NCBI RefSeq assembly: GCF_026242055.1
Contig: NZ_JAPJDL010000018.1
Location: 62,001 to 126,000 of the forward strand
DNA from: Lentzea sp. NEAU-D7
Lineage (GTDB): Bacteria > Actinomycetota > Actinomycetes > Mycobacteriales > Pseudonocardiaceae
Length of the DNA: 64,000 nucleotides
Direction of reading: 5' to 3'
The position numbers and the translations under genes are program-made. Below the pieces are notes generated by a model that saw only the letters and a program-made list of their open reading frames with translations, made no database searches and was not told the DNA's origin. Shown here one piece after another: positions 50,720 through 60,487 of this stretch. Every line of letters starts with the position of its first letter. Within the stretch, counting starts at the first letter, position 1.

Positions 50720-51111
50720 CGGGTTCGCGGTCCGCTGACCTGCGAAAACAGGAACACTGGGAGCAGCTGGGCGCACTTGACCGCGATTCAAGTATATTCA
50801 CGGTTGCTGCCGAGGCCCGCAAGATCCACTCCTCGGGATCCTGATCGCCGCCTGCCAGGTGCGTAGTCGGACTGAGGTGTATCACGAACCTGGTGTCAGA
50901 CGCCGGTGCAACCTTCAACCCTCTCGAGTGTGTTGGCAAGCACGGATAACACCTCGCCATACAGGACTCCTGATTGCGCTCCTCACCGTTAGGCGTGATC
51001 GCAGCGGCCAGAGCACGCAGCTCGACGAAACCTTCCGCTGCCAGCGCGGCGCCCTAGCACGCCCGCGCTCCAACTCGGACGGCGTCCGGCAGCGATAGGG
51101 TCCATCTACCA
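50720..51111. other. Region without a recognisable gene
   Basis: Mixed-composition DNA after the tRNA scar. The open frames are short and not family-like. No repeats or hairpins stand out. Confidence 0.4.
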
Positions 51112-51273
51112 ATGCTCTTCGCTCATAAGAACCGGTTCGACGTAAAAGACGAGCACCCGCTTCTTCTTTACAGTCAACTCGAGGCGGAGGGGCTCGACTG
51201 GTTGCATCGATCGGAGTGGGAGCCCGCAACGCCAGAGGCATGCGTGGATATCACCAAAAGGTTTACACCTTGA
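51112..51273 (+). CDS. Possible small protein (53 aa)
   Basis: An ATG at 51112 opens a 53-residue acidic, protein-like frame (MLFAHKNRFDVKDEHP … VDITKRFTP). It has no signal peptide and only a distant GATAGGG upstream. It could be a genuine small protein or a remnant of a larger one. I cannot identify it. Confidence 0.3.
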   Translation: MLFAHKNRFDVKDEHPLLLYSQLEAEGLDWLHRSEWEPATPEACVDITKRFTP

Positions 51274-51871
51274 GGCAGATTCGAGGCCCTATAGAGAAGA
51301 ATTCGCGAGTCGCATTGACAATCTTCCAGAGGATACGCATTGTTAACCTTGAAAGCTTATAGAGTAGGCAACAAAGAGACAACGCTTCAGCATAAAGTAA
51401 ATTAAGCGCACCCATATCCTTGACGCAGTCGCCGCGACCCGCCACACCTGCGATATTTACATAATCACACGGCGCATCGAAATAGGTGAAACCATCACTC
51501 CCACCTTTACCTTTTTCTTTAACGGGAGCTCGCATGAGATTTTTCGCTGGTCCAATAGAGGTTTCTAACGAACCCGACAAGAGAAATCTAGTTGACACAT
51601 AAATTAGTGTTTCCAGGTCAGGGAAGACGGCGCCAAGAAAATAGTAATACCGAGCCTTCGCCTGAGCGAGAGCTGATATGTACGCCGATCCGGTCAAGCG
51701 GAACGAGTGTGCCCTGCCGGTTCGCTTTCGGCAATTCCTCCCGCAGCTTCGGCGATCTCCGACAGCAACTCGACAACTTCGTTGGCGTAACTCCAGCAGG
51801 CTGTGGCTGAGACCTCGATCTGGCACCCATCTCGGCGAACGTCTCACCTTTACACAAGTGTCCAGCACCAT
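51263..51871 (-). CDS. Possible orphan protein in AT-rich DNA
   Basis: A 202-residue frame. Only the C-terminal 130 residues look protein-like (…ARYYYFLGAVFPDLETLIYV … SRLTMRILWKIVNATREF). No RBS is clear, and the start may be near residue 60-80. Local GC is far below the rest of the window, suggesting foreign DNA. No family recognised. Confidence 0.25.
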   Translation of the reverse strand: MVLDTCVKVRRSPRWVPDRGLSHSLLELRQRSCRVAVGDRRSCGRNCRKRTGRAHSFRLTGSAYISALAQAKARYYYFLGAVFPDLETLIYVSTRFLLSGSLETSIGPAKNLMRAPVKEKGKGGSDGFTYFDAPCDYVNIAGVAGRGDCVKDMGALNLLYAEALSLCCLLYKLSRLTMRILWKIVNATREFFSIGPRICLKV

Positions 51872-52218
51872 CTACCGTCCTCGATTTAACTTGCGCCAGA
51901 CCGACCCCCGCCGATTTCGGTAAGCGCGAACCATACCCCGACACGAAGGCAGGAGACTAACGTGACAACGGTTGCACGGCACGGTGGATCAACACATGAA
52001 AACCTGGGCGTAAAACAATCTTGGTAGACACTTTTCCTAGCAGGAACTTCGCCGCATCCAGGTTCAGGCCATCTATCACCAGTTGCGATCGGCATGACGC
52101 GCGCTAACGCATTTAAATCAGAATTAAAAGGACCATTGCCAGCGCTATTAGGCAGGATTGGTCGAGAACACCGGAATAACGTGAAATTCCTCACCGCACT
52201 ACCTCTCAGGAGAGAAAC
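51872..52218. other. AT-rich region upstream of the RING-like gene
   Basis: No convincing gene. It should contain the promoter of the RING-like gene at 52219. Confidence 0.35.
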
Positions 52219-52875
52219 ATGTCCTGCCCAATCTGCCTTGATACACTCAGTGGAGTAGAATATTCCGCCGAGCAAACTAATGGCGATGTTACCCTGCCAT
52301 GCAACAGTCAGCACGTTTTCCATGGGGGATGCCTATTCGATTCAGTCAATAGTCTGGCCAACATCCCGACCGATACCGGGTGGACCCTCGGCAACGAAAC
52401 TATCTGGGTGCTCCTGCCTCCGAGGTGCCCACTATGCCGAGCACGGTTCAGCGCCGGACCGACCTGGCCGAGCCTCGCGGGCGCCGACCATTACCCAGAC
52501 GACGGGTTCAAGTACACCGATAGCCAAGTACTGGGCGACTGGCACCCACCGCAACAGCAAGATGAGGACGATCATCGAATACCGGACGACGATGATACTT
52601 ACGGCGATGGTTCTGGCGGCGATGACTCGGTAGATGATTCAAGCAGTGACTCAGACGAGCACCCCTGGGTCATCGGACAGTGGGTGTGCCCCGTGTGCAA
52701 AGTTCACGGCGACCACCTCGACTACTCCGCAGACTACTTCATGGATATCACCAAACTCACGAGTCCGCAGTGCTTCATCTGCAATGTCGAAATCCACAGT
52801 ACTGACGTGGGCCATGTTGTGGTGTGTGACAACGAGACCTGCGGGGCGGTTTCCCACTGGCACGATCGCGACTAA
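52219..52875 (+). CDS. RING-H2-like zinc-finger protein
   Basis: A 218-residue protein with an ideal RBS (CAGGAGAGAAAC) before the ATG. Residues 3-73 carry C3-x2-C6 … C28-x3-H32-x2-H35-x2-C38 … C70-x2-C73 (CPICLDTL, LPCNSQHVFHGGC, CPLCRARF), the eight-ligand order of a RING-H2 finger. An acidic, Ser/Asp-rich linker spans about 112-148. A second metal site follows: C157-x2-C160, C185-x2-C188, C203-x4-C208, H213 and H215. RING fingers act as ubiquitin E3 ligases in eukaryotes and are rare in bacteria. Lower GC than the host suggests transfer. No E1/E2-like gene is in the window. Confidence 0.75.
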   Translation: MSCPICLDTLSGVEYSAEQTNGDVTLPCNSQHVFHGGCLFDSVNSLANIPTDTGWTLGNETIWVLLPPRCPLCRARFSAGPTWPSLAGADHYPDDGFKYTDSQVLGDWHPPQQQDEDDHRIPDDDDTYGDGSGGDDSVDDSSSDSDEHPWVIGQWVCPVCKVHGDHLDYSADYFMDITKLTSPQCFICNVEIHSTDVGHVVVCDNETCGAVSHWHDRD

Positions 52876-52960
52876 CAACAGAGCAACGCACTTTCGTGTC
52901 ATGGCTTATCAGCGTCGCTGATCGCACGGGCTCCCCACGTTCACGCTCCGCAGGCACGCA

Positions 52961-53296
52961 CACCCGGTGCCCTCCAGCTGGAGACGAGGCGGGGTTCGTG
53001 GACTGCGCCACTGGACGCGGTCCGGCTTCCCAGTGATATCGCCGCGGACGTGACCGCCGGCGCAGGTCCGTGACGTGGTGGGTCGGCTGAACGCAGCCGG
53101 GTAGTGGTGCCAGGTGGATCCGGAGATCCTGCTGGTCGCTGGCGCCGGCCATGACCGCCGCGCCTGGCGTACGTGCTGACCGGCCTGCCGATCATCGTGT
53201 TGGTCCGGATGCGTTCTGATCGGGTCCTGCACCGCCCGGTCCGGCCGCGCGGCCGCCGGGTACGAGCCCCGCACGAGTCCGACGCGGGTTTTGGAA
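52961..53296 (+). pseudogene. Transposase remnant (DDE type)
   Basis: With several frameshifts and stops, the plus strand gives transposase-like pieces: RDVVGRLNAAG, then PEILLVAGAGHD, then a continuous stretch YVLTGLPIIVLVRMRSDRVLHRPVRP. These recall the middle of IS701/NF041680-like DDE transposases. High GC contrasts with the AT-rich flanks. No ends or inverted repeats are recognisable. Confidence 0.5.
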
Positions 53297-53619
53297 CCTG
53301 CGTCCACAACTCACCTGTCGAGCCGCTGTCCCCGAGATCCTCACGACCCGACCTGCCATGAGCGTACGTCTGCGCTGCACTTCACGCGCAATCAAGCGCG
53401 GGACCTTGAGTCATTCCTTGCTAAAATTGCTAGTGAAATACCAGAATCACCGCTTCAGCGTGGCTCGCATATAATAGCGAGCCACGCCGAATGCCCCCTC
53501 AGAACTTACAATTTGCCCATCACGCAGATCCTGTTCCAGTGCCATTACTTCAATCACTGCAAAGCTCAGGGACACACCACGCATTCAAGTGATCGCATCT
53601 TCAGGAGATCATCGAAACC
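53297..53619. other. Intergenic, one stem-loop
   Basis: No gene seen. An 11-bp inverted repeat (GCGTGGCTCGC and complement, 8-nt AT loop) at 53458-53487 may be a terminator or part of a small element. Confidence 0.4.
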
Positions 53620-54150
53620 CTAGCTCAAGGGTCCATAGTTATAAGTCTCGCTCAAGATGAATGACGATACACTATTGCTGGGAATGGTTTCATTAAGACT
53701 ACCAGGAAGAGTGGTCACGCTTGCTTTTGAGCCTCCGTAGTTGATATTTTGGTACGTTGACAAAGTTAGCTGATAAAATGAGTACTCTACGCCACCTTCA
53801 TTGCCGTAAGGCCCCGAAGTCCCTCGGATACCATTGGTCTTCCATGAATACGAACTAACCCTGTCATTCCATGATCCGCCACCTGAGCCGCTGAACGGGT
53901 AGCTTCTCAGATCTGGCAACTTCTCCTCCTTTGAGGAGAATCCAATTTCGAATCTGAAAAAGATACCAGAACCTGGCGTTGAGCCGTCATAAAGACAAAC
54001 GTAGTCGTTGTAGGCGTCATTGCCGCCCGAGCAGGTCCCGCTGCCTTCATAGGAATAATAAGCATTAGCGGCCGGGGTAACGATCAAGCTGGCCAGCAGA
54101 AAGAATGCGGAAATGAGAGCAAAAACTCCCCTTTTGCGGGTTTTCCTCAC
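53620..54150 (-). CDS. Secreted I36/crystallin-like protein in AT-rich DNA
   Basis: A 176-residue protein starting with GTG after AGAGGAGAAAGCA. The signal peptide is at about 1-30 (RKTRKRG start, hydrophobic core, cleavage near ANA). The mature part is rich in Ser, Gly and Tyr with one disulphide-like pair (CSGGNDAYNDYVC) and crystallin-like …RVSSYSW…TYQNINYGGSKASV…. It is loosely similar to the I36-type proteins elsewhere in the window but has much lower GC. Function unknown. Confidence 0.7.
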   Translation of the reverse strand: MRKTRKRGVFALISAFFLLASLIVTPAANAYYSYEGSGTCSGGNDAYNDYVCLYDGSTPGSGIFFRFEIGFSSKEEKLPDLRSYPFSGSGGGSWNDRVSSYSWKTNGIRGTSGPYGNEGGVEYSFYQLTLSTYQNINYGGSKASVTTLPGSLNETIPSNSVSSFILSETYNYGPLS

Positions 54151-54470
54151 TGCTTTCTCCTCTGGTTACGGAATCGGAAAAATTCCTAGAGATTGCCGGA
54201 GTCGTTCTCTACTCTAAGGTGTCGTGTCGTTGGAGTAACGCCTCTTAAGGCAGATCTTTGGGTCTATTTATAGGTGCGCTAGGGCGGGCTTTAGAATATT
54301 GGATCACCGGCGACGCCGAGTTCACAGAGGTCGACGACGCTGGCGCCGGAGTACTGCGCAGACAGCATCCCAGCCCTGCGCGTTCCAGCCACGGTGACGA
54401 TTAGTCGATACCGAGCCATTTCGCTGCTCGATCAACAGCGAAATGAGAAACGTCCTCTCATGGCTCCCCT
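54151..54470. other. Intergenic region between secreted-protein gene and IS110 remnant
   Basis: AT-rich at the left, GC-rich at the right. No protein-like reading found. Confidence 0.35.
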
Positions 54471-55525
54471 CTAGGTCAAGAGGCAGGATCTTGACGGCTC
54501 GACTGTCGAGGCAGCGTGGATCTTGACGTCGGTGATGAGTCGCTTGTAGACAGTGTTTGAGAGGCGTCGTTTGAGGCAGCGGATGGCTTCGCGTGGTGAC
54601 TTGCTGTCGGCGAGTTTGCGGCGGTAGTAGGCCCGGCCCGGAGTGTCGTTGTGGAGCTGGACTATCGCCGTGATGTGCAGAACCCGGTTGATGCGCCGGT
54701 TGCCCGTACGGGACAGTCGATGGCGTTGGTGCTCACCGCTGGAGGCGTCGATGGGTGCGGTGCCGTTCCAACTGGCGAACCGTCCGCGGTCCGGGAAGCG
54801 ACCTATGTCGCCGACATCACCCAGGATCCTGGCCGCGCTGGACGGACCGATCCCGTAAAGAGTGCGCAGACCGGTCCCGGTCGTGTCCAGGAGCTCGGTC
54901 AGCTGTGTGTCGGCCGCGGTCATCTTGCGATCGATCGTCGCCAGGTCTGTGATCAACTCTGCGGCGAGTCGCCGGCGGGTCCGGCCCACGACATCACGTG
55001 GGCGCACTGTGGCGAGCAGGGCGCGTGCCTGGTGGCGGACAGGAATTTCTTGGCACCGCCGGGAATCAGCTCGGTGAGCAGCTTGTGCAGCCGGTTGACG
55101 GTGTCGGTGCGGGCCCGACCGAGTTCGTCACATCGGTCGACCAGCAGCCGTAGAGCCACGGTGTGATCGTCAGGACTCACGCGGTGCAGTCCGGTGGTGC
55201 GCAACGCGACCAGGGCCACCGAGCGGGCATCAGTGGCGTCGGTCTTGCGACCGTGACCGGTGTCGAACACCCTGGCTCTGGCCGCGAGCTTGGCCGGGAC
55301 GTCGAGAACCGGTTCACCGTCGGAGACCAAGCGCTGCGCGAGGTGCTTGCCCACGCCGTTACACCCTTCGACCGCCCACACCCGGTCGTATCGGCGACGG
55401 CCCTCCTCGAGCATCCGCCGCTAGCCGTTATCGTCAATGCCGAAACGTCGTTGACCGAGAGTGCGTTCCCTACCGTCGACGATTTCGATCGTGGCGGACC
55501 GCTTGTGCGGATCGACACCGATCAT
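54471..55525 (-). pseudogene. IS110-family transposase, broken
   Basis: From the ATG at 55525 the reading IGVDPHKRSATIEIVDGRE is the DEDD N-terminus of IS110 transposases. A TAG at 55421-55423 breaks it, the same frame resumes (…RVWAVEGCNGVGKHLAQRLV…GRKTDATDARSVALVALR…), and a frameshift near 55000 leads into the C-terminal transposase_20 part (…LRTLYGIGPSSAARILGDVGDIGRF…ASWNGTAPIDASSG…). One nonsense codon and one frameshift make it inactive. IS110 elements lack terminal inverted repeats, so exact ends are unclear. Confidence 0.85.
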
Positions 55526-55652
55526 CACTGGGCTCTTGTCGTCTCCTTGCCAGCCGGGAACGGGAGGCGAGGAGGGCAACGCTACTTTGAGCTGAGCAAA
55601 CCCCTCTTGAGCCACAACCCCGCCGCGATCTCCGACGAGACGCACACCATGA

Positions 55653-55870
55653 ATGAGCCTGGCCGGGCACGATCGTGCCGCCAGTCAACAAGTAGCCGCT
55701 GAGCGGACGTCGCTGAACACGCTGACTTCAGAACTCGACCACTGGCTGCGCGCCGACGACGACACTTCTTGGCTTCTGGTGTGCACGGATCTCCACGACA
55801 GACCCGTCATGCAGGGGACTCTGCGCCTGGACCTCGATGATCGCGACATCCGCGGCTGGAGCCCGTCGCT
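55653..55870 (+). pseudogene. Hypothetical protein fragment
   Basis: A protein-like stretch, AAERTSLNTLTSELDHWL then ADDDTSWLLVCTDLHDRP and LRLDLDDRDIRGW, sits next to the IS110 remnant and runs out of family-like sequence near 55870. It is probably the truncated start of a gene interrupted by rearrangement. Not identified. Confidence 0.35.
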
Positions 55871-56406
55871 CACACCCTCGCCCGCTCGATCAGGTCCAGC
55901 AGTATCTTGCGGGTCGAGCCCATGCCGTAGCGGTCCGCGTCGCTGGACATCTCGGCCACCTCGACGAGGGTGGGGACGATGTCGATGCCTGCGGCACGTG
56001 CCCGGTCAGCCAGGTCCCACAACCACAAGAGCACATCACGGGTATAGGTCGCCTGATCTGTGGCCGAGACCTTGACGAGTTGTGACCGGTAGCTCTGCAG
56101 CGCGGTCTCGTCGAACGGCAGCGTCGCCGCCCAGCGGAATGACCGTGTAGCGGTCGAAGATCGCGCGCACGGCGGCGCGGGTGGGTTCGTCGCCCCGCTC
56201 GTAGGGCCGAGCAGATCCGCCAGGACGGCTTCGGCTTCGTCGCCGACCCCGACCTCCTGGGCCGGTGGCATCCGGTCGGCGAGTTCGGCCGCCCAGTTCG
56301 GGTTGTTCAGGTGGACCGGGCGCAGTGCGGTAGGGATGTTCCAGATCCGGGCCGCGTCGGGCTGCATGGGGCAGCGCGAGGCGCAAAAGCCGCGTGAACC
56401 TGACAA
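55870..56406 (-). pseudogene. Frameshifted hypothetical gene
   Basis: Parts before about 56215 and after about 56110 read in one frame (NPNWAAELADRMPPAQEVG … LQSYRSQLVKVSATDQATYTRDVLLWLWDLADRARAAGIDIVPTLVEVAEM). The piece between reads better in another frame (YERGDEPTRAAVRAIFDRYTVIPLGGDAA). Two compensating indels are implied. Family not recognised; it is probably non-functional. Confidence 0.45.
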
Positions 56407-56477
56407 TCGGGCGGACTGCGCAGGTTGACGTGGCTTCCTCCCTGCAACCTGAACTTAACCACAGTCAAAGCAGAACT

Positions 56478-56816
56478 TTACCGATGAGCCTTCTCAAACT
56501 CCTCGATGATGTTCGTTGAGATTCGGCCCCGATCAGAAACTTCGTGACCGTTGGCCCTGGCCCACTCGCGAATGGCCCTAGTCTGCTCTTTAGTACGAGA
56601 CTCGGCCACGACAGTTCGAGTTGTGCTCGCAGCCCTCTTTACACGACGGGCGCTGGCAACGAAGTCAGCGAGGGAATCACGCAACTTCGCCGCATTCTCC
56701 TGTTTGAGGTCGATCTCGCAGGAGACGCCGTCTAGGCCGAAGCTAACGGCTTCTACATCTCCAGCAGCGGTGCCATCGAGATCGTCGATGAGCTGAACGA
56801 GCACTTTCTGTGCCAT
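56478..56816 (-). CDS. lsr2: Lsr2-like nucleoid protein
   Basis: A 112-residue Lsr2: N-terminal dimerisation domain MAQKVLVQLIDDLDGTAAGDVEAVSFGLDGVSCEIDL and C-terminal DNA-binding domain with ESRTKEQTRAIREWARANGH and a modified AT-hook core DRGRIS (usually RGR). Lsr2 silences AT-rich horizontally acquired DNA. Its presence inside an AT-rich integration zone fits an element-borne copy. The ATG at 56816 is chosen because the family starts MAxKV. Confidence 0.88.
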   Translation of the reverse strand: MAQKVLVQLIDDLDGTAAGDVEAVSFGLDGVSCEIDLKQENAAKLRDSLADFVASARRVKRAASTTRTVVAESRTKEQTRAIREWARANGHEVSDRGRISTNIIEEFEKAHR

Positions 56817-58297
56817 GGGAAGTACTCCATCGGGTAGCGCGGCTCTCACGGTCAAACAGTGACCTTAGCAAGTTCGCTTGTACGGTGCCTGTCATGCGTT
56901 TCGGGGCAGCACCGAAGCTCGACAAAACGACGGAGCGATCACTAACCACGGTGCAGACCACGCCGCCGATCCATAGTCGCCAGCTCTGATCTATGGCGGT
57001 GTTCTTGCCGACGGCGTGCTCGAGGCCCTCGTGCGGTGCAGGTGACAGGCTGGTGTATGCCCCTCGGGCAGGCACGATCACCATCTCGTTGCCGTTATCG
57101 CGCCGACCTTGGCAGGTACGCCATCCCCTCCTTTGGGCAATACTTCTGGTGACCGCACCGGCGCTGTCCGCGGGAGTGCCAGACGCCGCGTCACGGTCCG
57201 TATATCGCCGCCGCCGACGACGTCATACATGTCGCACAGCAACCGAACCTTGTGCCGGCGGCTAGGAGCTTTCCTTGAAACTGCAGACATGCCACAGATC
57301 CGGTGATGTCGACTCGACCTGCAGGGGTTTTTGCGAGCCAACCCTGCGACTTGAGCACTCTATGCCACATCTCCTCCCAGCACCGTCTGCACTGGATCCG
57401 CGTCGGATGACGCCAGCGTCCGACGGTTACCCGCGTAGTCAACTCCAAGATCCACAGATACAGGACATCATGCGGGCCGGACGCTACCGAGCGATGTCAT
57501 TTCGTCCTGCAGGCCCAGGCGTTCGCCGGTAGCAGGTTGGGAGTTAGCGTCCCACGTACTGCGCCGGATGATTTCGATAGGCCAGCTGCAGCGCATCGCG
57601 ACGGTCTTGAGCACGGCACGGAAGTAGTCAGCGTTGCTGTTATTACGTCACCTCGAACGGATATTCCATTGCTCGCGGACATCCCACATAACCAGAAGAG
57701 TCCGCTCGACGAGGCTGGCATCCGCACCATTCCTGGCATCCGTATCACTTTCTTATAGCCTGGCGACTTACTCGGTTATGGATAGGCGTCCGCGCCGCGG
57801 TTCGAGCCCGCCAAACGACACACGACGGACTCCAACTTGCTGCGCCGTGCCGCTCGACCTGCATGCGAAAGAATTGCTTGGCCACGCCGGACAGACTCGC
57901 CATAGTCACTTTGCGATGCCGGCACCACCTCCATTTCGGACGGCTGCTGCCGCGTACGAACGGCTGCGCGACGACCACCCCGCCAGACCACAGCGCTACG
58001 ACCATGCGCGACCGCCCACCGGGTCGACGCCGCATTTTTCTCTTCGATGAGAGGCAACATATGATACTTTTCTCAATAAATTGACTTATCGGGCAACTAG
58101 CAGCACATACCGACATGGCAGCCTATACCACCGAAGAGACATATGCTGCGCAGGTTACCGGAAGGTGTACCTCTTGAGGAAATTTTGAAGCCCCAAAAGA
58201 GAAAGATTTTCAACTTGCCTTGACAAGCCTTCGAGCAAGAGCAAAGAATCTGGCTGAAGAAATTAAGTCACTCAAGCAAACAGGAGTGGGCCACATC
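56817..58297. other. 1.5-kb region without recognisable genes
   Basis: Open frames on both strands are short, low in similarity to anything I know and not preceded by RBSs. The left part is GC-rich, the right end (from about 58070) AT-rich. It is probably eroded mobile DNA. Confidence 0.45.
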
Positions 58298-58771
58298 ATG
58301 CTTAAGCTTGCCAGCAAAATTGGGGCACTATTCACCGTTGTCGCATTCGCTGCGATCAACGGTATCTTCACGACAGAAGCAAGTGCCGAATCATGCGCCG
58401 AAAATAAGCTCTGCCTATACGAGAACGAATATTCGGCCGGAAGATCACTTGGAGTCGACCAGGATATTTCCGACCTTCGCTTCAGTCTATACAGCTTCAA
58501 CGACAAAGCTTCTTCGGCATCAAACGCCGACATCTACAATTGTTACAAACTTTATCAGCACATATCATACCAAGGAACCTGGGTTGTATTGCGACCCAGA
58601 GGTCAAGCCTATTCGCGCATTTCAAGACTTGACCGATTTAACCTAAACGATCAAGTTTCCTCGATCAAGAAGATTCCAGCGCTCCTGCCGGGCGGAATTA
58701 AGAATCCCGACTGTTACGCATCTCTTACAAGCCTTCCCCACTGGGTGGCCATTAACGAGATTTTTCCTTAA
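58298..58771 (+). CDS. Secreted I36-family protein in AT-rich DNA
   Basis: A 157-residue protein with a signal peptide at about 1-30 (MLKLASKIGALFTVVAFAAI … ASA). The mature domain CAENKLCLYENEYSAGRSLGVDQDISDLRFSLYSFNDKASSASN is the I36/crystallin-like pattern, followed by a second similar half (YQHISYQGTWVVLRPRGQAYSRI). It has low GC like the gene at 53.6 kb and a likely shared foreign origin. An AGGAG lies 12 nt before the ATG. Confidence 0.7.
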   Translation: MLKLASKIGALFTVVAFAAINGIFTTEASAESCAENKLCLYENEYSAGRSLGVDQDISDLRFSLYSFNDKASSASNADIYNCYKLYQHISYQGTWVVLRPRGQAYSRISRLDRFNLNDQVSSIKKIPALLPGGIKNPDCYASLTSLPHWVAINEIFP

Positions 58772-58849
58772 GCGACTTAGGTTTAGTTGGATGAGCGATA
58801 GCGACATCATCTACAAGGAGATGGAGCTGGTCGACTGCGACGCCGGGTA

Positions 58850-59191
58850 TCACCAATGGAGAGGCCAGCAGAGTTCATTAGCGGTGCACTGCCTAATCTG
58901 GGAACCGCGCCTGCACCTTGGCGCGCCACGGGGTTGAGCTTCAGCACGTACTTCCCCCTTGACGTTGAGCACCTGCCTGGCTTCGGATAGGGCTTCGCGC
59001 GGTTCCCGGACCACGTCGGGTACCGACTTCGAAGGTTCGCCCGGCCATAGGGCGTTGGAGACCCGGTCGTTCGGCGCTTCCTGGCCGGGCGAGAGCAACG
59101 CGATCACGAGCACGACCCTGCGCTGATGCCTGATGACGACCATTGTTTCGTCCCGGCGCACTGCGAACTGCCCGAGCAAATCGATCCGCAC
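58850..59191 (-). pseudogene. SARP regulator remnant
   Basis: A GTG at 59191 with AGGAGAGGTA upstream opens the winged-helix start of a SARP (RIDLLGQFAVRRDETMVVI, LLSPGQEAPNDRVSNALWPGEPSKS). After about 80 residues the similarity stops and the frame ends at 58850. The activation domain is missing. Truncated, presumably inactive. Confidence 0.6.
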
Positions 59192-60336
59192 TACCTCTCC
59201 TACGGTTAAGAACTGTTGTGCCGACAGGCACGATCAAATTCTGCTGCCGCGCCCGAAGCCTCAACCCATACTTCACCCATGCTCGCCGTCGGCTCGGACA
59301 GCCGTAGATGTGCCAAGCTCCGCTCCGAATCGGCCGGAAGATGCGGTCCAATCCCGTACCGGTCGGTGAATTTCCAGGAATCTCCAGGAGAAGAACCATG
59401 ACGAACACCAGGGCGACCTGCTCCAACAGCAAGCGCCTCAAGCGGTCGTGGCCCCCGCGCGGCCTGCCAAGAAGGGGTTCCCGCAGGCCAGAGGTCACTC
59501 CGGCCAACCCCGACCGGCAGACGAACACCGTGGTAATCCGCCGATGTACGTCGCTGCGGCGCCGCCAGAGGAGGTAGACCGCATCCTTTAACAGCGCTAT
59601 GCGGCTGTTCTGGAAGCAACACTCCATCTCGCAAATCCTTCATTCGATCGAGTGATATCTGCTGACATTTCACAGAGGTCGAAGTGCGAGCGATGCCTGA
59701 TCAGGTGAGTTGATCGCTCTTCTCACACCGAAGGCCCGTTGGCCACACGGACAACGGGCCTTCGGCACGCCTGTACCTGAGTGCGAAACAGCTCCGAACG
59801 ACCATGAGCCGCCCAAATCGAAACAGAATAATTCGATGTCACATCGAATTTTGCACGCTCGGCCAGTAACGTCTTCTGCCCTGCTGACGCTACTGCGGCG
59901 GTGCTGTGGGGTCGTCCCTGTAGTCCGCGTGCTGGTGGTGATCGTGGTGCTCGTCGACGTGATCGCCTTGGTGTCGAGCGACGTCTCGTCCCAGCGAGTC
60001 GTCGAACTCATCACGATCGGCGACGTGCTCGTCGCCTACTTCACCTCGAGCCTCGGCCGCCGCCGCGAAAGCGGCGGCAGACGTTAGCAGCTCGGCCAAG
60101 CACATCGCTGCCGCTGCCCAGCCCGTGGTCACCTGGAGCTTCGCCCCACACGGAGCTCATCTCCCTCGGCAACAATCGCGTCCGCATCGGCTTGGACGAA
60201 CTTCGGTTCAGTTGGATGTCGCCTACCTGGTGGCGAGCGCCGATTAGCCCTGGGAGCATCGAGTGGGAGCAGATTGGGAGCAAGTTCGTTCGTTGAACGT
60301 GCTGGAACGGTCCTCAATGGACCTGAACGGACCCAC
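59192..60336. other. 1.1-kb region with only weak frames
   Basis: A 59-residue Arg-rich frame at 59398-59577 has a good AGGAGAAGAACC before its ATG but no recognisable domain. A frame ending at 60087 contains one hydrophobic helix (RVLVVIVVLVDVIALVSSDV). Neither is convincing. A terminator-like hairpin lies at 59729-59765. Confidence 0.35.
59729..59765. terminator. Hairpin terminator
   Basis: A 14-bp perfect stem (CCGAAGGCCCGTTG and complement) with a 9-nt loop, in a stretch with no clear upstream gene. It may be left over from a deleted gene. Confidence 0.6.
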
Positions 60337-60373
60337 GCCGAGCTGCGGAACTCTTGTTTCCGCAGCTCGGCGC
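60337..60373. terminator. Hairpin, terminator-like
   Basis: A 15-bp perfect stem (CGCCGAGCTGCGGAA and complement, 7-nt loop) directly upstream of the tRNA-Val remnant. It may be the terminator of the deleted element. Confidence 0.55.
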
Positions 60374-60390
60374 GTTCTCGGCACTATAGT

Positions 60391-60432
60391 TCACACCGAA
60401 GAGGTCACTGGTTCGATCCCAGTATCGCCCAC
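60391..60432 (+). other. 3' half of tRNA-Val(CAC): integration scar / att site
   Basis: TTCACAC is an anticodon loop with anticodon CAC, followed by the 3' stem arm CGAAG, the TpsiC arm CTGG-TTCGATC-CCAG and the acceptor end TATCGCCCA. The bases before the loop do not pair with CGAAG, so the 5' half is missing. This is the pattern left when an element integrates into a tRNA gene. It borders the defence genes to the right. Confidence 0.7.
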
Positions 60433-60450
60433 AGTGTGTTTTACCAGGTC

Positions 60451-60487
60451 AAAGGGTCTGCCAACGATCTTCGTTGGCAGACCCTTT
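60451..60487. terminator. Terminator after the tRNA-Val remnant
   Basis: A 17-bp perfect stem (AAAGGGTCTGCCAACGA and complement, 3-nt loop), as commonly follows tRNA genes. Confidence 0.8.

Noticed and set aside
50675..50760. Complete tRNA-Pro gene
   Set aside because: Only the anticodon loop to the acceptor end is present; the opposite strand arms cannot be formed.
59398..59577. Small Arg-rich protein with a good RBS
   Set aside because: Sequence has no domain-like pattern and lies in eroded DNA; the RBS match may be chance. Kept only as a note in the region entry.
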